In this document: positions 22,499 through 34,847 of the stretch, in pieces | Layout: each line of letters begins with the position of its first letter | Numbering within the stretch: the first letter of the stretch is position 1 | DNA from: Bactrocera neohumeralis | Taxonomy: Eukaryota; Arthropoda; Insecta; Diptera; Tephritidae | NCBI RefSeq assembly: GCF_024586455.1 | Contig: NC_065921.1 | Location: 89,092,061 to 89,156,060 of the forward strand | Direction of reading: 5' to 3' | DNA: 64,000 nt | Made by a program: the position numbers and the translations under genes | The notes under the pieces: generated by a model | Databases searched by the model: none | What the model saw: the letters and a program-made list of their open reading frames with translations, nothing else | Told to the model about the DNA's origin: nothing

Positions 22499-24534
22499 CT
22501 ATGCCTCATTCACCAAACGCAGTACATAGCCGTTATATGCTTTCACCTCCAACGAGTCGGAGTCCACTTGTTGACTGCCGAAAAAGTAAACAATAATTAG
22601 AGCTTTCAATATGAATTAACACCAGTGTGTAGCCGCTCTTACCCATTTTCCAAGCCAGATTGCAGTGAACTGGCAACAACCTCCAACTTGCCGCTCACAT
22701 CGCCATACAACTCATCGAAGTTCAAAGTCACATTTTGGTTGCCAATATTTAGAATTATGTAATATGCATCGCCGGTAGCAGCTTGCCTGTAAAATGAAAT
22801 TTTTGCTAAAATTTTCTCGAAATTGATCCCGTTGCTCACCTCCTGTAGCTCAGCCAATTGTCGCCGACCACCGATTCGTAATCACCATCGCTGAAAGCGG
22901 GTTCGGATTTCCTTAATTCGGTCAGTTTTTTGAAAATTTTTAGGTGACTGTTTTCTGCTGCTTCTTGCGCCTGCACGTTGTTTGACTCGTACGACTGGCC
23001 CACAGGTAACCAGGTGCGATTCGCAGAACTGAAACCAGCATTTTTGGTGTTGTCCCAGAGGAAGGGCGTGCGCTCAGGATCGCGTGAATATTTCTGGTAA
23101 GTGTCGGGGTCAGCATTGCAAGCCTGCGGATCAACGCTATCCTCCCAGGACACGTAACCGTCTTCCAAGCCATACTCCTCACCCTTAAGAATAACATTAG
23201 ATTGGACACAAATAATGCTCAGTATTTAGGACTATATTGTGAGATATATGCACTTACGTTGTAAGTGACCGCAATCCCTGGTAGCGTTTGTAAGAAGATA
23301 TTCATGAGATCGGCACGTTGAGCACCGAATCGCGAAGCCAATCTGGGATTGTCATGGTTGCCAAGCACCCAGTTAGCGTAGACACCCTCAGGCATGTTAT
23401 CCAACCAATGGCGTACATAGTAATCATAGTCGGAAGCCGTGCTCTGGTTGTTCAGATCGGCCATCATCTCGAAGTTGAAGGGTATATTTGAACCGTTATG
23501 TACGCCATCACCATACATGCGCATAAGATTCTCAAAACTTGTATAAGCCTCAGTGAGCAGCACCTTAGTGTCCGTATCATAATCAAGTTTCCACTGGTCC
23601 ACAACGTCACGCCACTGATAGACTATATCGAATATCTCAGGCAGCGAATTTGTGTAAATGTGATTCAAGTGACACCAATCATCTGGGTCGGGACAAGAGC
23701 TAGTATCCGCTATAACGGGCTCATCAGGGTAGGTGCCAGTTGTGGGATCAACATCAGCCTCGAATAAGAAGGGTACAGCGTCGATACGGAAGCCATCAAT
23801 ACCACGCGCCAACCAAAATCTGAGCACATTCTTCATATCCTCGACAACATTTGGATTGCGATAGTTCAAATCTGGCTGTTTTATGCCAAATTGATGCAGG
23901 TAATATTGTTGACGTTGCTCATTCCACTCCCAGGCGGAATAACGGAATTGCGAAATCCAGTTGCTTGGTGGCTGACGTTCACCAGTGGTAGCGTTGAGCA
24001 CACCATCATGCCAAATGTAGAAATCACGATAGTAGGAATCATTGGCGACGGAACGTTGGAACCACTCATGTTCGTCGCTGGTGTGATTGGGCACAAAGTC
24101 CAAAATCAGGTGCAAGCCGAGGCTATGCGCTTTTTCGATTAACGACTCCAAATCCTCCGTCGTGCCGTACTCCGGCTGTACCTTTGTGTAATCCGAAATA
24201 TCATAGCCGAAATCAGCCATTGGCGACTGAAATATGGGCGAGAGCCAAACACCATCCATGCCAATGTCCTTCACGTAGTCCAATTTTTCGAGTATACCTG
24301 CATAAAGCAATAAATTTGTTCAATGTGGGGTGTTATAATCAATGATTTGGAATTTATTGTAATGACCAGGTTGAGCTGCTTACCGTTCAAATCGCCTATG
24401 CCGTCGCCATTGCTGTCCTTGAAGGAGCGTGGATAAATCTGGTAGAAGTTGCCGTTTTCCCACCAGTCACGCTCGCTGTGGCTGACTTGGCACAGAGCGA
24501 AAGCGATTAGAAAGATGCCGAGAAGTTTCCCCAT
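22499..24534 (-). CDS. Maltase (GH13 alpha-glucosidase), complete, 584 aa
   Basis: This secreted alpha-glucosidase is of the second exon class, shared with the gene at 26539-28715. The exons are 24384-24534, 23258-24297 (one long exon carrying most of the barrel), 22840-23183, 22643-22786 and 22499-22574. A signal peptide (GIFLIAFALCQVSHS) precedes DWWENGNFYQIYPRSF. DFVPNHTS (about 117-123), Asp223 (GFRIDA), Glu300 (LLTEAY) and Asp366 (GNHD) complete the active site. The B domain contains CPDPDDWC, as in the neighbouring Mal-A1-like gene. A TATAAAT box lies about 55-60 bases upstream (24587-24593). It is head to head with 26539-28715, probably from an old inverted or tandem duplication. Confidence 0.93.
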
Positions 24535-24586
24535 AATTCGTTAACAGGAAGTACTGCGCTACTGATCACAACCGTTGCTCGTTCCC

Positions 24587-24594
24587 CATTTATA
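24587..24594 (-). promoter_or_regulatory. TATA box of maltase 22499-24534
   Basis: TTATAAAT reads on the minus strand about 55-60 bases upstream of the ATG, consistent with a leader of roughly 25-30 bases. Confidence 0.65.
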
Positions 24595-24599
24595 AGCCC

Positions 24600-25190
24600 T
24601 AGCTGTTGACATGTGGACCGCTTTCCACAATGGATAATAGAATTCAAGTCGAGGCGAAACGAGCAAATGTGTTACTTTGTTAAGCTAAAACGGCTTTATC
24701 CGCTGTTCTCTAGAAGTTACAGCATTTTCTGAAAACTATTGACTTAGTTTTGTGCCTCACCGCAGCTGCGCAAACTTACACAATATTATTTGTGTACTTT
24801 TCATAACATTATGGTACTGATACTCGGTATGAGCTGGGCTTTACATTTTTTATTTTCATTAGACTATTTGTCAGTTCAGAATGTTCGTAGTCTATTTCTT
24901 AACGAATGACTAAATTAGTGTTTGTTTTCACTGTTTTGTTAAGCTGCTTCTCTTCAAATATTTACTCGAACAATAAATAAACAAAAAATAAACCCGTTAT
25001 TTTTCGAAATATATTTTGTTTCTAAAAAATAAACATTGCTGAACCTTGTCTTCAATGTTTACTTTCTTGACTTTGGAAAACTACCGCAACTTTGTAAATA
25101 AAAACACGCCAATAAACCGTTTCAGAATGGATGAAAATCTCCGCAGGAGGTGGAAAGAAGGTAGGTTTGGGGTGCATACTATAATATAAG
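24600..25190. other. Intergenic, no gene supported
   Basis: AT-rich flank of the divergent maltase pair, without recognised coding signal. Confidence 0.4.
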
Positions 25191-25194
25191 AAAT

Positions 25195-25855
25195 TTGATA
25201 TCTAATATAAGAAAGGAGGATGGAGTCATGTGTAGAAGTTCATACAAGTGAGGAAAGTTCTCTGATTGCCATTCTTGGGAACTTGGCAGTGGCCAGACGC
25301 GATTCTTTTTCATATGGCTCAAGCAGCTCACGACTTCCGGCCCTAGACCAAAAATCCTCTGAGCAGCCAAAAAACATCCGGTTGACCCCTCCACAGGGTT
25401 GTGAGCTGGATTTGGGAACCGCCACGTAAACGCCCCCAATGAAAAGGAACAAAAAGCCTCGGAAGAGCAACCCCTCTTTTGATGACGACCATGACAAACA
25501 AATTAGGGACCCAAACTCTATAAGTCACTCATTATTCCCGCCCTGCTATATGGTGCACAGGCATGGACGATGATAACATCTGATGAGTCGACGTTACGAG
25601 TTTTCGAAGGAAAGGTTCTGCGAAAGATTTATGGTCCCTTGCGCGTTGGCCACGGCGAAAATTGCATTCAATGGAACGATGACAGTCCAGCTCTGAAAGT
25701 TTTCAACGCAGTACACGCCGGGGGAAGCAGAGGAAAAGGAAGAGCGCTACTCCGTTGGAAAGACCAGGTGGAGAAAAACCTGGCGCCACGTTGCGAAAAA
25801 AGAAACGACTTCCGCGCTGTTGTTAACTCGACTATAATTGCGTAAGAAAAAGAAG
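25195..25855 (+). mobile_element. RTE-type retrotransposon, internally deleted
   Basis: The 3' half (25540-25850) encodes LLYGAQAWTM, LRVFEGKVLRKIYGPL and RWKDQVEKNLA in one plus-strand frame, the conserved C-terminal tail of RTE-type LINEs. The preceding GC-richer stretch (25200-25490) is probably its 5' part, joined after an internal deletion; that link is inference. No endonuclease or RT core is left. A related tail is seen at 48590-48705. Confidence 0.65.
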
Positions 25856-26411
25856 AATATGAGAAAGTTATTCAATACCACTCGCTTTGTTCTCTTGCAC
25901 AATATTTGTATTCGATAAGTTTTATCATCATTTCAGTGTGCAATTTCCTTTTCCTCCAAAACTGTGTTATCAGTCGAGGATGCTTTTGAGTGTGTACTAA
26001 AGTTTTATGTGAGGGCTGAAAAATTCCACAAGCAATTGTTTCTGCTATCTTCGTACCAAAAACAAAAATACAAATATTGAAAACTCTGCCAGCTCAAAGT
26101 GAAGTGCCCCGCTCTGACAATGTAGAACTGACAACTGTCACAACAGCGGTAACGCAACGTCAGCGCAAATCAAATTATTGCACAAAATAAAAGCGCCATG
26201 CCACTTAAAGGCAATCTCATGTGAACGAAATGATCAGCACTTTCATAGCAGGTGACTTTACGCGCTTCTCGAAAGTGGCTCACATAGTGTTTACAAAGCA
26301 ATTGTTCGATACAAATCACAAAAACCAGCACTTAATAATTATCAATAAGTTTTTTTTGCTGCTCATTTAACTTTTCGTGTGCTCCAGACACAAATCACTG
26401 CCTGCTTGCTA
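25856..26411. other. Intergenic, upstream region of the Mal-A1-like gene
   Basis: No coding signal is recognised. The stretch directly before the TATA box probably holds the regulatory region of the maltase that follows. Confidence 0.4.
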
Positions 26412-26418
26412 TATAAAA
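26412..26418 (+). promoter_or_regulatory. TATA box of Mal-A1-like maltase
   Basis: TATAAAA lies 127 bases before the ATG. Transcription would start near 26443, giving a leader of about 95 bases, longer than in the other maltases here. Confidence 0.65.
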
Positions 26419-26538
26419 ACCCCCAAGAGCACAAATTTAATTAGTATCAACTTAGTAGCAAGTCCCCAACGAAGTTAGCTAACCGGTTTTATCGCAGAGT
26501 GTTAGAATTATTGTGAAATAGGAATCGAAATCGAAAAA

Positions 26539-28715
26539 ATGCAGAAGGCAACCGCGTTGCTATTAGCCGTGCTTTCGGTCCTGGCCTTGTTTGCCACCAG
26601 TACCCAAGGCAAGGATTGGTGGGAGAACGGAAATTATTATCAAATCTATCCGCGTTCGTTTCGTGACAGTGATGGCGACGGTATTGGTGATTTAAATGGT
26701 GGGTTTCGGTGAAAAGATATTGAAATGACCGCGAGCTTAATACTCTTTTTATTCTTTCATAATACCGACAGGTGTCACTGAGAAATTGCAATATCTGAAG
26801 GATATCGGTTTTACAGCGGCTTGGCTGTCGCCAATCTTTAAATCACCGATGGCCGATTTCGGTTATGACATCTCCGATTTCTATCAAATTCATCCAGAAT
26901 ATGGCACAATGGAGGATTTCGAAAATATGATTAAGAAAGCCAAAGAGGTGGGCATCAAAATTATACTCGACTTCGTGCCAAATCACTCCAGTGATGAGAA
27001 TGAATGGTTCATCAAGTCGGTGGACGGTGATCCAGCATACGCCGACTTCTATATTTGGCATAACGGCATCGTAAACGAAACCACTGGCGAACGTCAGCCG
27101 CCCAGCAATTGGGTGAGCGTTTTCCGTTACTCTGCTTGGGAATGGAACGATGTGCGTCAACAATACTACTTGCATCAATTCGTCACCAAACAGCCCGATC
27201 TCAATTACCGCAATCCAGCCGTTGTCAATGAAATGAAGAATGTTATGCGCTTCTGGTTGGGTAAGGGTATTGCGGGCTTCCGCATTGACGCTGTACCTTA
27301 TCTCTTCGAAAAAGATTTGGACCGCTACAATAACTACCCAGATGAACCAGTCATCGATGATGTTAGCACATGCCCCGATCCCGATGACGCTTGCCACTTG
27401 AAACATATCTACACGCAAGATCAACCCGAAACCCTCGATATGGTCTACCAATGGCGTGCGCTCGCCGATGAGTTCAAGAAGGAGCATGGCGGCGATACAC
27501 GCATTCTGCTCACCGAAGCTTATACCAGCTTCGACAACATGATTCTTTATTATGGCAATGGCATACGAAATGGTTCGCACATTCCTTTCAATTTCGATTT
27601 CTTAACAAACCTCCAGAACGACACCAAGGCGCCGACGGTGGTGGAACACATCGAGAAGTGGTTGAATGCGATGCCTGAAGGTGTGATCGCCAACTGGGTA
27701 TTGGGCAATCACGACAACAAGCGTTTGGCCTCACGCTACGGCGTGCAACGTGCCGATCTCTTCAACATTCTGCTCCAAACATTGCCCGGCAATGCGGTGA
27801 CCTACAATGTGAGTAGCCGATTTTTTAATCAGTCAAGTGTGTACATCGTAACCCCCTTTTCTTATTTTAGGGCGAAGAACTAGCTATGACTGATGTGTAT
27901 ATTAGCTGGGAGGACTCCGTGGATCCACAGGCCTGTAATTCAGATCCTGACCGTTACTACGATTTATCACGCGATCCTGCGCGCACACCTTATCAGTGGG
28001 ATGCATCACCCAATGCCGGTAAGTGTTACAAAACTCAATTATGCAAAACTTTTATCTTATCTGTCTGTTGGCAGTTTCAATAACCATTTTGTCGGAGTTC
28101 ACATGTTTTCATTCACTCATACTCGCATGCCTTAATAAGACTTTCAACATTTCTTATTCAATCCCAACAGGTTTTACCTCTGGTGACCACACTTGGCTAC
28201 CGGTGTCCGATGACTACAAGCAGAACAACGCTTTGGCTCAACAACGTGCCCCACAATCGCATCTGCAGATCATGAAGAAGCTCATACGCCTGCGCAAGGA
28301 ACCGTCATTCCAGGATGGCGATTTCAACATCAAGGCGATCGACGACGATCTCATCATTTACTCACGGTGTGTTTTCTGTCACAACAGATTATTCCCATTG
28401 AGCACTTTCTCGAGTTCCATTATACCTCTATAATCTTTGTAGCCAAAAAACTGGTAGCGATCTGTATGTGATTGTCCTGAACTTGGGCAGTTCTAATAAG
28501 ACATTAAACGTCAACACTTACTACTCGTTGGGTTCCAAAGCGGAAGTGATTACGACCTCCATGCAGTCGCAATACGTTGATGGGTAAATTTAAATGCATA
28601 ATACTTAACACCAAATACTTTATCGAAATAATTTTTCCTTTTTTGCAGCCAAATTATTGATCCCACACAGTTTAATGCCGAGCCCTACGTGGGCACTGTC
28701 CTGGTGGCAGCTTAA
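26539..28715 (+). CDS. Mal-A1: Maltase A1-like (GH13 alpha-glucosidase), 582 aa
   Basis: This is a secreted gut alpha-glucosidase. The exons are 26539-26698, 26772-27808, 27871-28018, 28171-28366, 28443-28583 and 28649-28715, in phase throughout. A signal peptide (LAVLSVLALFATSTQG) precedes DWWENGNYYQIYPRSF. DFVPNHSS, Asp226 (GFRIDA), Glu302 (LLTEAY) and Asp368 (GNHD) are all present, and CPDPDDAC lies in the B domain. From memory the protein follows Drosophila Mal-A1 closely along its length (for example LQYLKDIGFT and DFYQIHPEYGTMEDFE), so orthology is likely. Relative to the 22499-24534 gene it has one extra intron, inside the block before GFTSGDHTWLPV. A poly(A) signal AATAAA is at 28846-28851. 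It converges with the P450 gene at 28906. Confidence 0.94.
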
Positions 28716-28905
28716 TGGAGTACTCAGTCATTATGATATATTTATAGGATAAGCAACAAAAACCACTCAGTATACATGGACATCAAACAAACTAATTTAA
28801 GATTTATCATATATTCATATTTATATTTAATTAGCAATATTTTCAAATAAACAAATGCAACCAACATTAAGAAATGACATCTCTATATTATCTGCAACCT
28901 CGGCT

Positions 28906-31900
28906 CTAAAGGCGCTCTCTTAGTCGTAGGAAAATGCCATTCTCCGCTTTCAGGGTCAGTACAGCCGACAATATCGGGTCATACTTGCTTGGATTTGGTA
29001 ATCGCTTACTTTGTTCCTCTTGCGACAAGCCAATGAAGTGTCTCGAGTAGCCATCTGTGGAGGCTAATTCGTCCAGAGGCGGCAGAATTTCGAAAGTGCG
29101 CACGACTTTCGAAACTACAGTTTTAACTTCCAGCAACGCGAACTTTTGTCCTTTGATAGGAGTTTGTTTAGAAAATTCAATACATTGTAATACTTCAAAT
29201 TGCTCACCAATACAATTTCTGGGACCCGCGCTGAAAGGTAGGTACTCAAAAGGATTTTGCGAGCGTTTCGTCGAACACCAACGATCAGGATCCACGCGGT
29301 AGGGATCGGGGAAGTATTTTTCATTGTAACCGAGTGCCATCAGAAAAAGATTAATGGTAGTGTCTACAGGCACAACGAAACCATCTGTGGCGAGAAGATT
29401 TATTTTGCTGTTGTTAAAGAAGTTTTTCAAATTCGAGTACACGTTAAAAATAAAGAGAAATAAAGAGAGGAGACTGCTTAGATCGCCACATTATGAGAGA
29501 TTTCTATACTGTATTGTTACAACATATTATTATCGCCTCAATTTAATATTAATTTCCAGCTTTGTAATTCAAGTTTAACACTTGGGAGTTTCAGATCGTA
29601 AATCCCGAGTGACGCTTGCAATGAAGCTTTCATCAGCCGGACCGTGGCTCTAGTAAATTATAAAAAAAGTGTTATGATAACAACTGATATAGTACACTTG
29701 ATAGATCTTCTACATAATTCGTTTCCTTATGGAAGAACGCAAAAACCAGTCACCTTAAACTTAAAAACTTCAAATTTTCAAATACTCATTTTCCTAGTGG
29801 GTAGCTCATGAACGCACTTATATCGTACTCCCTGTCAGTACGTCTGGCAACAATTGGTACGCTGGGATAGAGACGCAGTGACTCTTTTATCACCATATCC
29901 AAGTACTGCATGTCAGCAATCTGCTGGAAAGTGGCTGCATCCTTGAAGTTGTCCCCCAATAACTGTTTTTGCTCGGCGTACACCTTTCTCTGTGCGTATA
30001 AAGAAGAATTTTAAAACTCGTTTTTGTTATCAGCTCTTAAAAATTACTAGCTTACTTGTATCTCAGGATGCATGGCGAGCAAATACACTGTGAATGCAAC
30101 AGCAGATGTGGTTGTATCGTGACCCTAGTGTGAAAAACGTTTATGGATAAATATGTCTGTCTACATTTCTACTTACTCAACACAAACTCACCTCAAACAT
30201 GAATGTCGAGACCTCTTCGTAGATCTCTTCTTGTGTTAACGGTTTTCCGTCGATTGTAGACGAGAGCAAAGTGTCCAGAAAGGCCTGCTTTTTGCGTGAG
30301 AACTCATTATCTTCTCCCTCCATTGTTTCAAGTTTGAGTGTTTCTCTACGCTTCGTTATAACCTAAAAGAAAATGCGATGCATAAATGAACCACTCAATT
30401 TTTTTATTTGTGTATTTTTGTACCTCATTTGTGAACTCTTGTAGAGTCTTCAATGTCCTACAGTACTTTGGATAGTCTGGCGCAAATCTATATAGAAGAT
30501 TCGACCTTTTCAGCGGATGAAACGCGCGCATGTTGATGTTGTAACACATGCTGGAGGAGAGAGCAATGCTATTGAGCAAAAAAAGCCATTTTAATGGGAG
30601 AGCTACTCACTCTTTGAATGCCTGCACTAGCTTGTGGTCATGATTATCCATCGCATTAATGTGTACGCCCATCGCGGTATCTATTTGAGACACAGAAAGT
30701 ATTATATGCTGTTAGTATAATCGAGTTTTTCCACTGTCAACCTACCACAAATCACATCCATCGTTAGGTAGTGCGTCATATCTTGAAAATCGAATATGGA
30801 ATCATGTTGCGATACTTTCCGCAGTTTTTCAACGAACTTATTCGAATTCTTGTTCATGTCATCGTGAAAATTTTGCAAAATCTTAAAATGAAAGGAAGGT
30901 GTGATAATCTTGCGATGCGTGTGCCATTTGCGCCCCGTGCCGGTGAGGAGGCCAGTGCCAAGCCAGGGATGAAGCATATCGTAAATATCAGATTTATCGA
31001 TCAGTGATTTGCTGGTTAAGATATACTGCGGGGACGCAAATACAAATACAAATTAATTTTTGGCGTGAAATTCCTACTCTATGGTATATTTACCTCCAAA
31101 TCTTTTGCGTCTGAGACTACCACATTCCGATAGGGGCCAATGAGCACTCGATAATTGCGATGATCCGACTCCACCCACCATTGAAACAGTTTATTTAGTA
31201 ATTCTGAAAAAATAAAGATATGGAAGCATGAAGATATATGTAAGTATGTAGAAAACAAAAATAGTTTGTCATCCAAGTTTCAAAAATGTTCAGTTCAAAT
31301 TATATTTATTATATATGTATGTATAACGGTAGCAGTTGTTGAGTTCATCTATGCATTCCTATAAATCTAATCACAGAAATTTCAAATTTAATGGGAAAGG
31401 TTTGTTATCATTCGAAAGATGATTCTTTGGCATTTATTTTTTAAGATTATTCTAGATTTCCAAACAACCCGAGAGTATTTTACATGTTTAGCAACATAAC
31501 CGATGTATCTAAACATAATCTCTAGCAACATATTGCAATTCACCACAGTTGAGAGAATACTCAATTATGAATACTCTCAGCCGCTTAGCGGTGCTCAATA
31601 AATACCACTCGCTTTGCACCGCTCTTTCCCAACGCAACGCTCTCTGCTCTTCGCTCATAGTACGATCGACAAATAAACAAAACACCGCGTCCGATCAGTT
31701 AGCTGAAGCTTTTATCATTTTTTCTTATTGTTTACTTTATTTTTTGATATTTAATATCACTTTGTATATAAAACAAAGCTTGTGATTACTAATTCTTAAA
31801 CTGCAACTAACGAGTTTAGAGTTTTGCAAAAAAAGCAAGATTTATATAAGTATCTGTAAGGGGGTACATACATACATATGTACTTATGTCTGAATCATTG

Positions 31901-34847
31901 TGATTATTCATGTTGCTTTTATAGTCGTATTTTATTGCGATAAATGTATGTATGTATGTACACGATCGCTTTATATTTCAAGTTCAAGCTCGCCGCTTGT
32001 TCGAATATAAAAGTATTGGGACTTGGTAAAGGCAAGCACGCAATTACAAATGCTGCAAGTGTTGCGGATAAACAATAAAAATAAACATTAACATGTTTTA
32101 TTACTGTCTGTTAATCGGAATTATCATAAATTATTTACAATGCTAACAGGTCAATTAAAAAGTCTCCGGCCTGGCTCATAGATGGCGTTACTAGAATTAA
32201 ACCCATATGATTTTTAATCAGCCCTCACGGTTACGCATCCAACGTACTCTTCAGATCTGGGCCCCAGCGATTACTTCACGTGCTAAATTGTTGTCGAATG
32301 AAGAGGGGATCGACGAAAGTGAGGCCTATGTTGAAGCAGTTTGAGGGTCGCTATAATCGGTATATCAAAACAACCTGTTCGGGGTATAAATATGTAAAGA
32401 AAATAAGCCAAAATGCCGTCCTAAAATTCTTGCGCTCTAAGCAATTGCCTAACTTGCCTATATGTATATATACTGTCAGCCAGTAAAAAAAGAGTGCTTC
32501 TTTTAGTTACATTCAACCAGGGACTACTGTACATTCAGAAACAGCAATTGTTTTCGTTTACTGATAAGCATTTATATGGGGCCCAGTATAGTATAAGTAC
32601 CTGTTTAGCAAAAAAGAGATTTCAATGGCATTCTCTCAGTATATGCGTACCTGAAGACTAACTTTGGCATATATTCAACACCAATTAGCTGAATAGATAG
32701 TTCAACTCCACACCACACAGTTATGTCAGTGGCTTATCACTAATGTAAATATGTTGTTGTATTTCATGACATAGCATTTTCACGCACGATTGAATTTCGG
32801 TGATAACTGCAATCACGAGCATTAGATGAGCGACCAGAATCGGCATGCGAGACGGGTTTTCTTCAGTGAAGCACAGCAAGTGTTGGGATTGGTATGTACA
32901 TACATATATATTTATGTGTATATTTGCGCAAGATTTTTAATTTCCAAAGATAAATAAATAAATGACTGCTACAGTGAATATTATCGGCTTAAGCTGCCGC
33001 AGTGTGTAATACGAATATGATAACCGCTTATTGGCCGAATACCAAAGGCCGGAAAATTTACATCAAATATAAAGCGTTTACTAAGAACGTTTTTATGCCC
33101 TAAACAGGGTATATTAAGTTTGCCACGATGTTTGTAATACGCAAAAGGAGACCCTATACAGTATATATAAGAGCGATCAGCGTGTCGAACTCAGTCGTTT
33201 AAGCCATGCCTATCTAACTGCTTGTATATATACGAACTAGTTCCTCAGCTTTAGATATCGATCTGAAATTTTGCACACGTTCTATTCTCGCAAAGGAGCT
33301 GCTTATTTGTCGGAACCGTCGATATCGGATCACTATAGCATATAGTTGCCATACAAACTGAACGATCGGAAACAAGTGTTTGCATGGAGAACTTTTTCAT
33401 TTGACGAGATATCTTCACGAAATTCGGCATGCCTTATTATCTAAAGCAGTAGTGCAAAATACTAAAAACTTGTTCAGGTCGTATCACTATAGCATATAGC
33501 TGCCATACAAAGTGAACAATCGGAATCAAGTTCTTGTTAGAAATGTTATCTATTTTTGAACGGTTTAATAGCTGCTGTGCTGCCGAAGTTAAGCGTTTTT
33601 TCTTGTATATCTCTTGATATATCTCTTATTTATTCATATATTCACTTTGCATACAAGTAATAGATTCTGTTTGAATAACAAGTTTCAGAGTTGAGTGAAA
33701 GTTAAGTGCAACGGTTCATACTAATCATAGTATTTCTAGGTTTTCATCAGATATTTATAGTAAAAACAAATGCTTTTAAATAGAAATAAATACGCAATAC
33801 TTAAATAGATCCAAGGTTGAATAAATAATTAAATAACATACATATCTAATGATATATAATGATGCTGTTATTAAACCGCAGCAAGTTTTTATCGCTTCCA
33901 GGTTGCTCAGTATGAATTGCGGTGAATGCTTGCTCAGTAAATTTATAATAAATACAGTGAAATTCCCCGTTACGGACAGTCCTTAATACCGAACACCTCC
34001 TATAACCGGACAAATTACATAAACGCAACTTTTTCATTAATATTTTCATAGCAAAACAATTCTAATAACCGGACACGGACACTATTTGCTCGCATTTATT
34101 AGTTCAATAGAAATATAGCCTTGATTTGCATCTTTTGACTCTAAGAATACATTTTAAACACTTTTCTGCCACGCCCCCATTTACGGACAGCTCCATTAGC
34201 CGGACACAAACACTCCGGTTATGAGGAATTTCACTGTATTATCAAAAAAATTAAACGATTTCTTACACACTGATAATACTATATGTTTTATACCAGACAG
34301 ATTATGGTAGATTACTTGCCAAAAAAAGTGAACGCATTTAGAAAAATAAATATTTTTTTATTACTCAGTTTAAGCTGATAAAAGTAGACGCTTAAAAAAC
34401 GACAAAGAAGTTCAAATATTAAACCAGTATAAGATTACAACTTGTTTGTTCAAAAACTGATTTAAATGAATAACCACTTGATGAGTAATTAACACGGTTT
34501 TGCCGTTTCAATCAAAGACCGAATAAACCCTTAACAATTTTGTTTAATGAAATATTGAATAAAACAAAAATAACTGTGAATGTAACTCCAACGAACGATC
34601 GCCGAGTCAACTCATTTCACACATACATTTGTATGTTATATATAAGCAGCGGTACTCTCCAACTTTTTTTTCTCACTTTCTTACCACTTGGCGTTTTGCC
34701 CACTTGATGCGCATTTCCCAAAACTGGTAAAGCCGGCGGTCCTGGCAGCTTATTCAGCTGCTTGACTTTGCTATAATTTTTCACTTCTAAGTAGAGTATG
34801 GCAAGAATCGGTGCCAGCAAAACACTACACAACAACAGCAACAACAT
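28906..34847 (-). CDS. Cytochrome P450, CYP4E-like, 527 aa, ten exons
   Basis: This ER-anchored monooxygenase probably oxidises fatty acids, hormones or xenobiotics. The exons are 34685-34847, 31094-31203, 30746-31025, 30611-30680, 30424-30550, 30192-30362, 30056-30124, 29818-29989, 29208-29384 and 28906-29150. The N-terminus is a membrane anchor (LLLLLCSVLLAPILAILYL) followed by the proline hinge LPGPPALP. The CYP4 I-helix signature is intact (EEVSTFMFE then GHDTTTSA), as are the K-helix ESLR and the heme loop FSAGPRNCIG with Cys445. Exon 5 uses the inner acceptor at 30551, which gives DMCYNINMRAFHPLKR as I recall in Drosophila Cyp4e2 and restores the 127-base length of the sister genes. Intron 1 (3.5 kb) is full of repeats. 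Intron 9 is only 57 bases and free of stops. Confidence 0.9.
32150..32500 (+). mobile_element. Mariner-like fragment
   Basis: It begins AACAGGTCAATTAAAAAGTC, resembling the end of a mariner-like family. A second copy of that end is at about 47920-47940. Downstream, plus-strand frames give a SDLGPSDYF-like block and then MLKQFEGRYNRYIK, a decayed transposase C-terminus. Confidence 0.55.
33098..33560 (+). repeat. Interspersed repeat family B, copy 1
   Basis: It starts CAGGGTATATTAAGTTTGCC and contains two units of a tandem repeat with period about 154 bases (CACTATAGCATATAG at about 33331 and 33485, each followed by TGCCATACAAA.TGAAC and GATATCTTCACGAAAT). The same family occurs at 55568-56340 and, inverted, at 60070-60495. 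Confidence 0.75.
33955..34236. repeat. Pogo/Tigger-like MITE, about 282 bp
   Basis: It starts CAGTGAAATTCC and ends GGAATTTCACTG, perfect 12-base inverted ends, flanked on both sides by TA. The interior repeats GGACA motifs (CGGACAGTCC, CCGGACAAA, CGGACACGGACAC). There is no coding potential. The structure fits a non-autonomous element of the pogo/Tigger group. Confidence 0.8.

Larger units (their letters stand above)
31204..34684 (-). other. Intron 1 of the CYP4E-like gene, repeat-rich
   Basis: This 3.5-kb intron contains a mariner fragment (about 32150-32500), a 154-base-period repeat (33098-33560) and a TA-flanked inverted-repeat element (33955-34236). Nothing else in it looks coding. It is assigned as an intron because the exon at 34685-34847 ends in phase 1 with a hydrophobic anchor and PGPP hinge, exactly what the exon at 31094-31203 needs. 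Confidence 0.75.

Noticed and set aside
26843..27580. 245-codon minus-strand open frame inside the Mal-A1-like gene
   Set aside because: It is antisense to the long barrel exon, and no known domain appears. Codon structure of the plus strand explains the lack of stops.
33331..33560. Regular direct repeats resembling a CRISPR array (also 55830-56340)
   Set aside because: Units of about 154 bases are diverged throughout, with no short identical repeats or unique spacers, and the DNA is eukaryotic. It is an interspersed repeat with tandem units.
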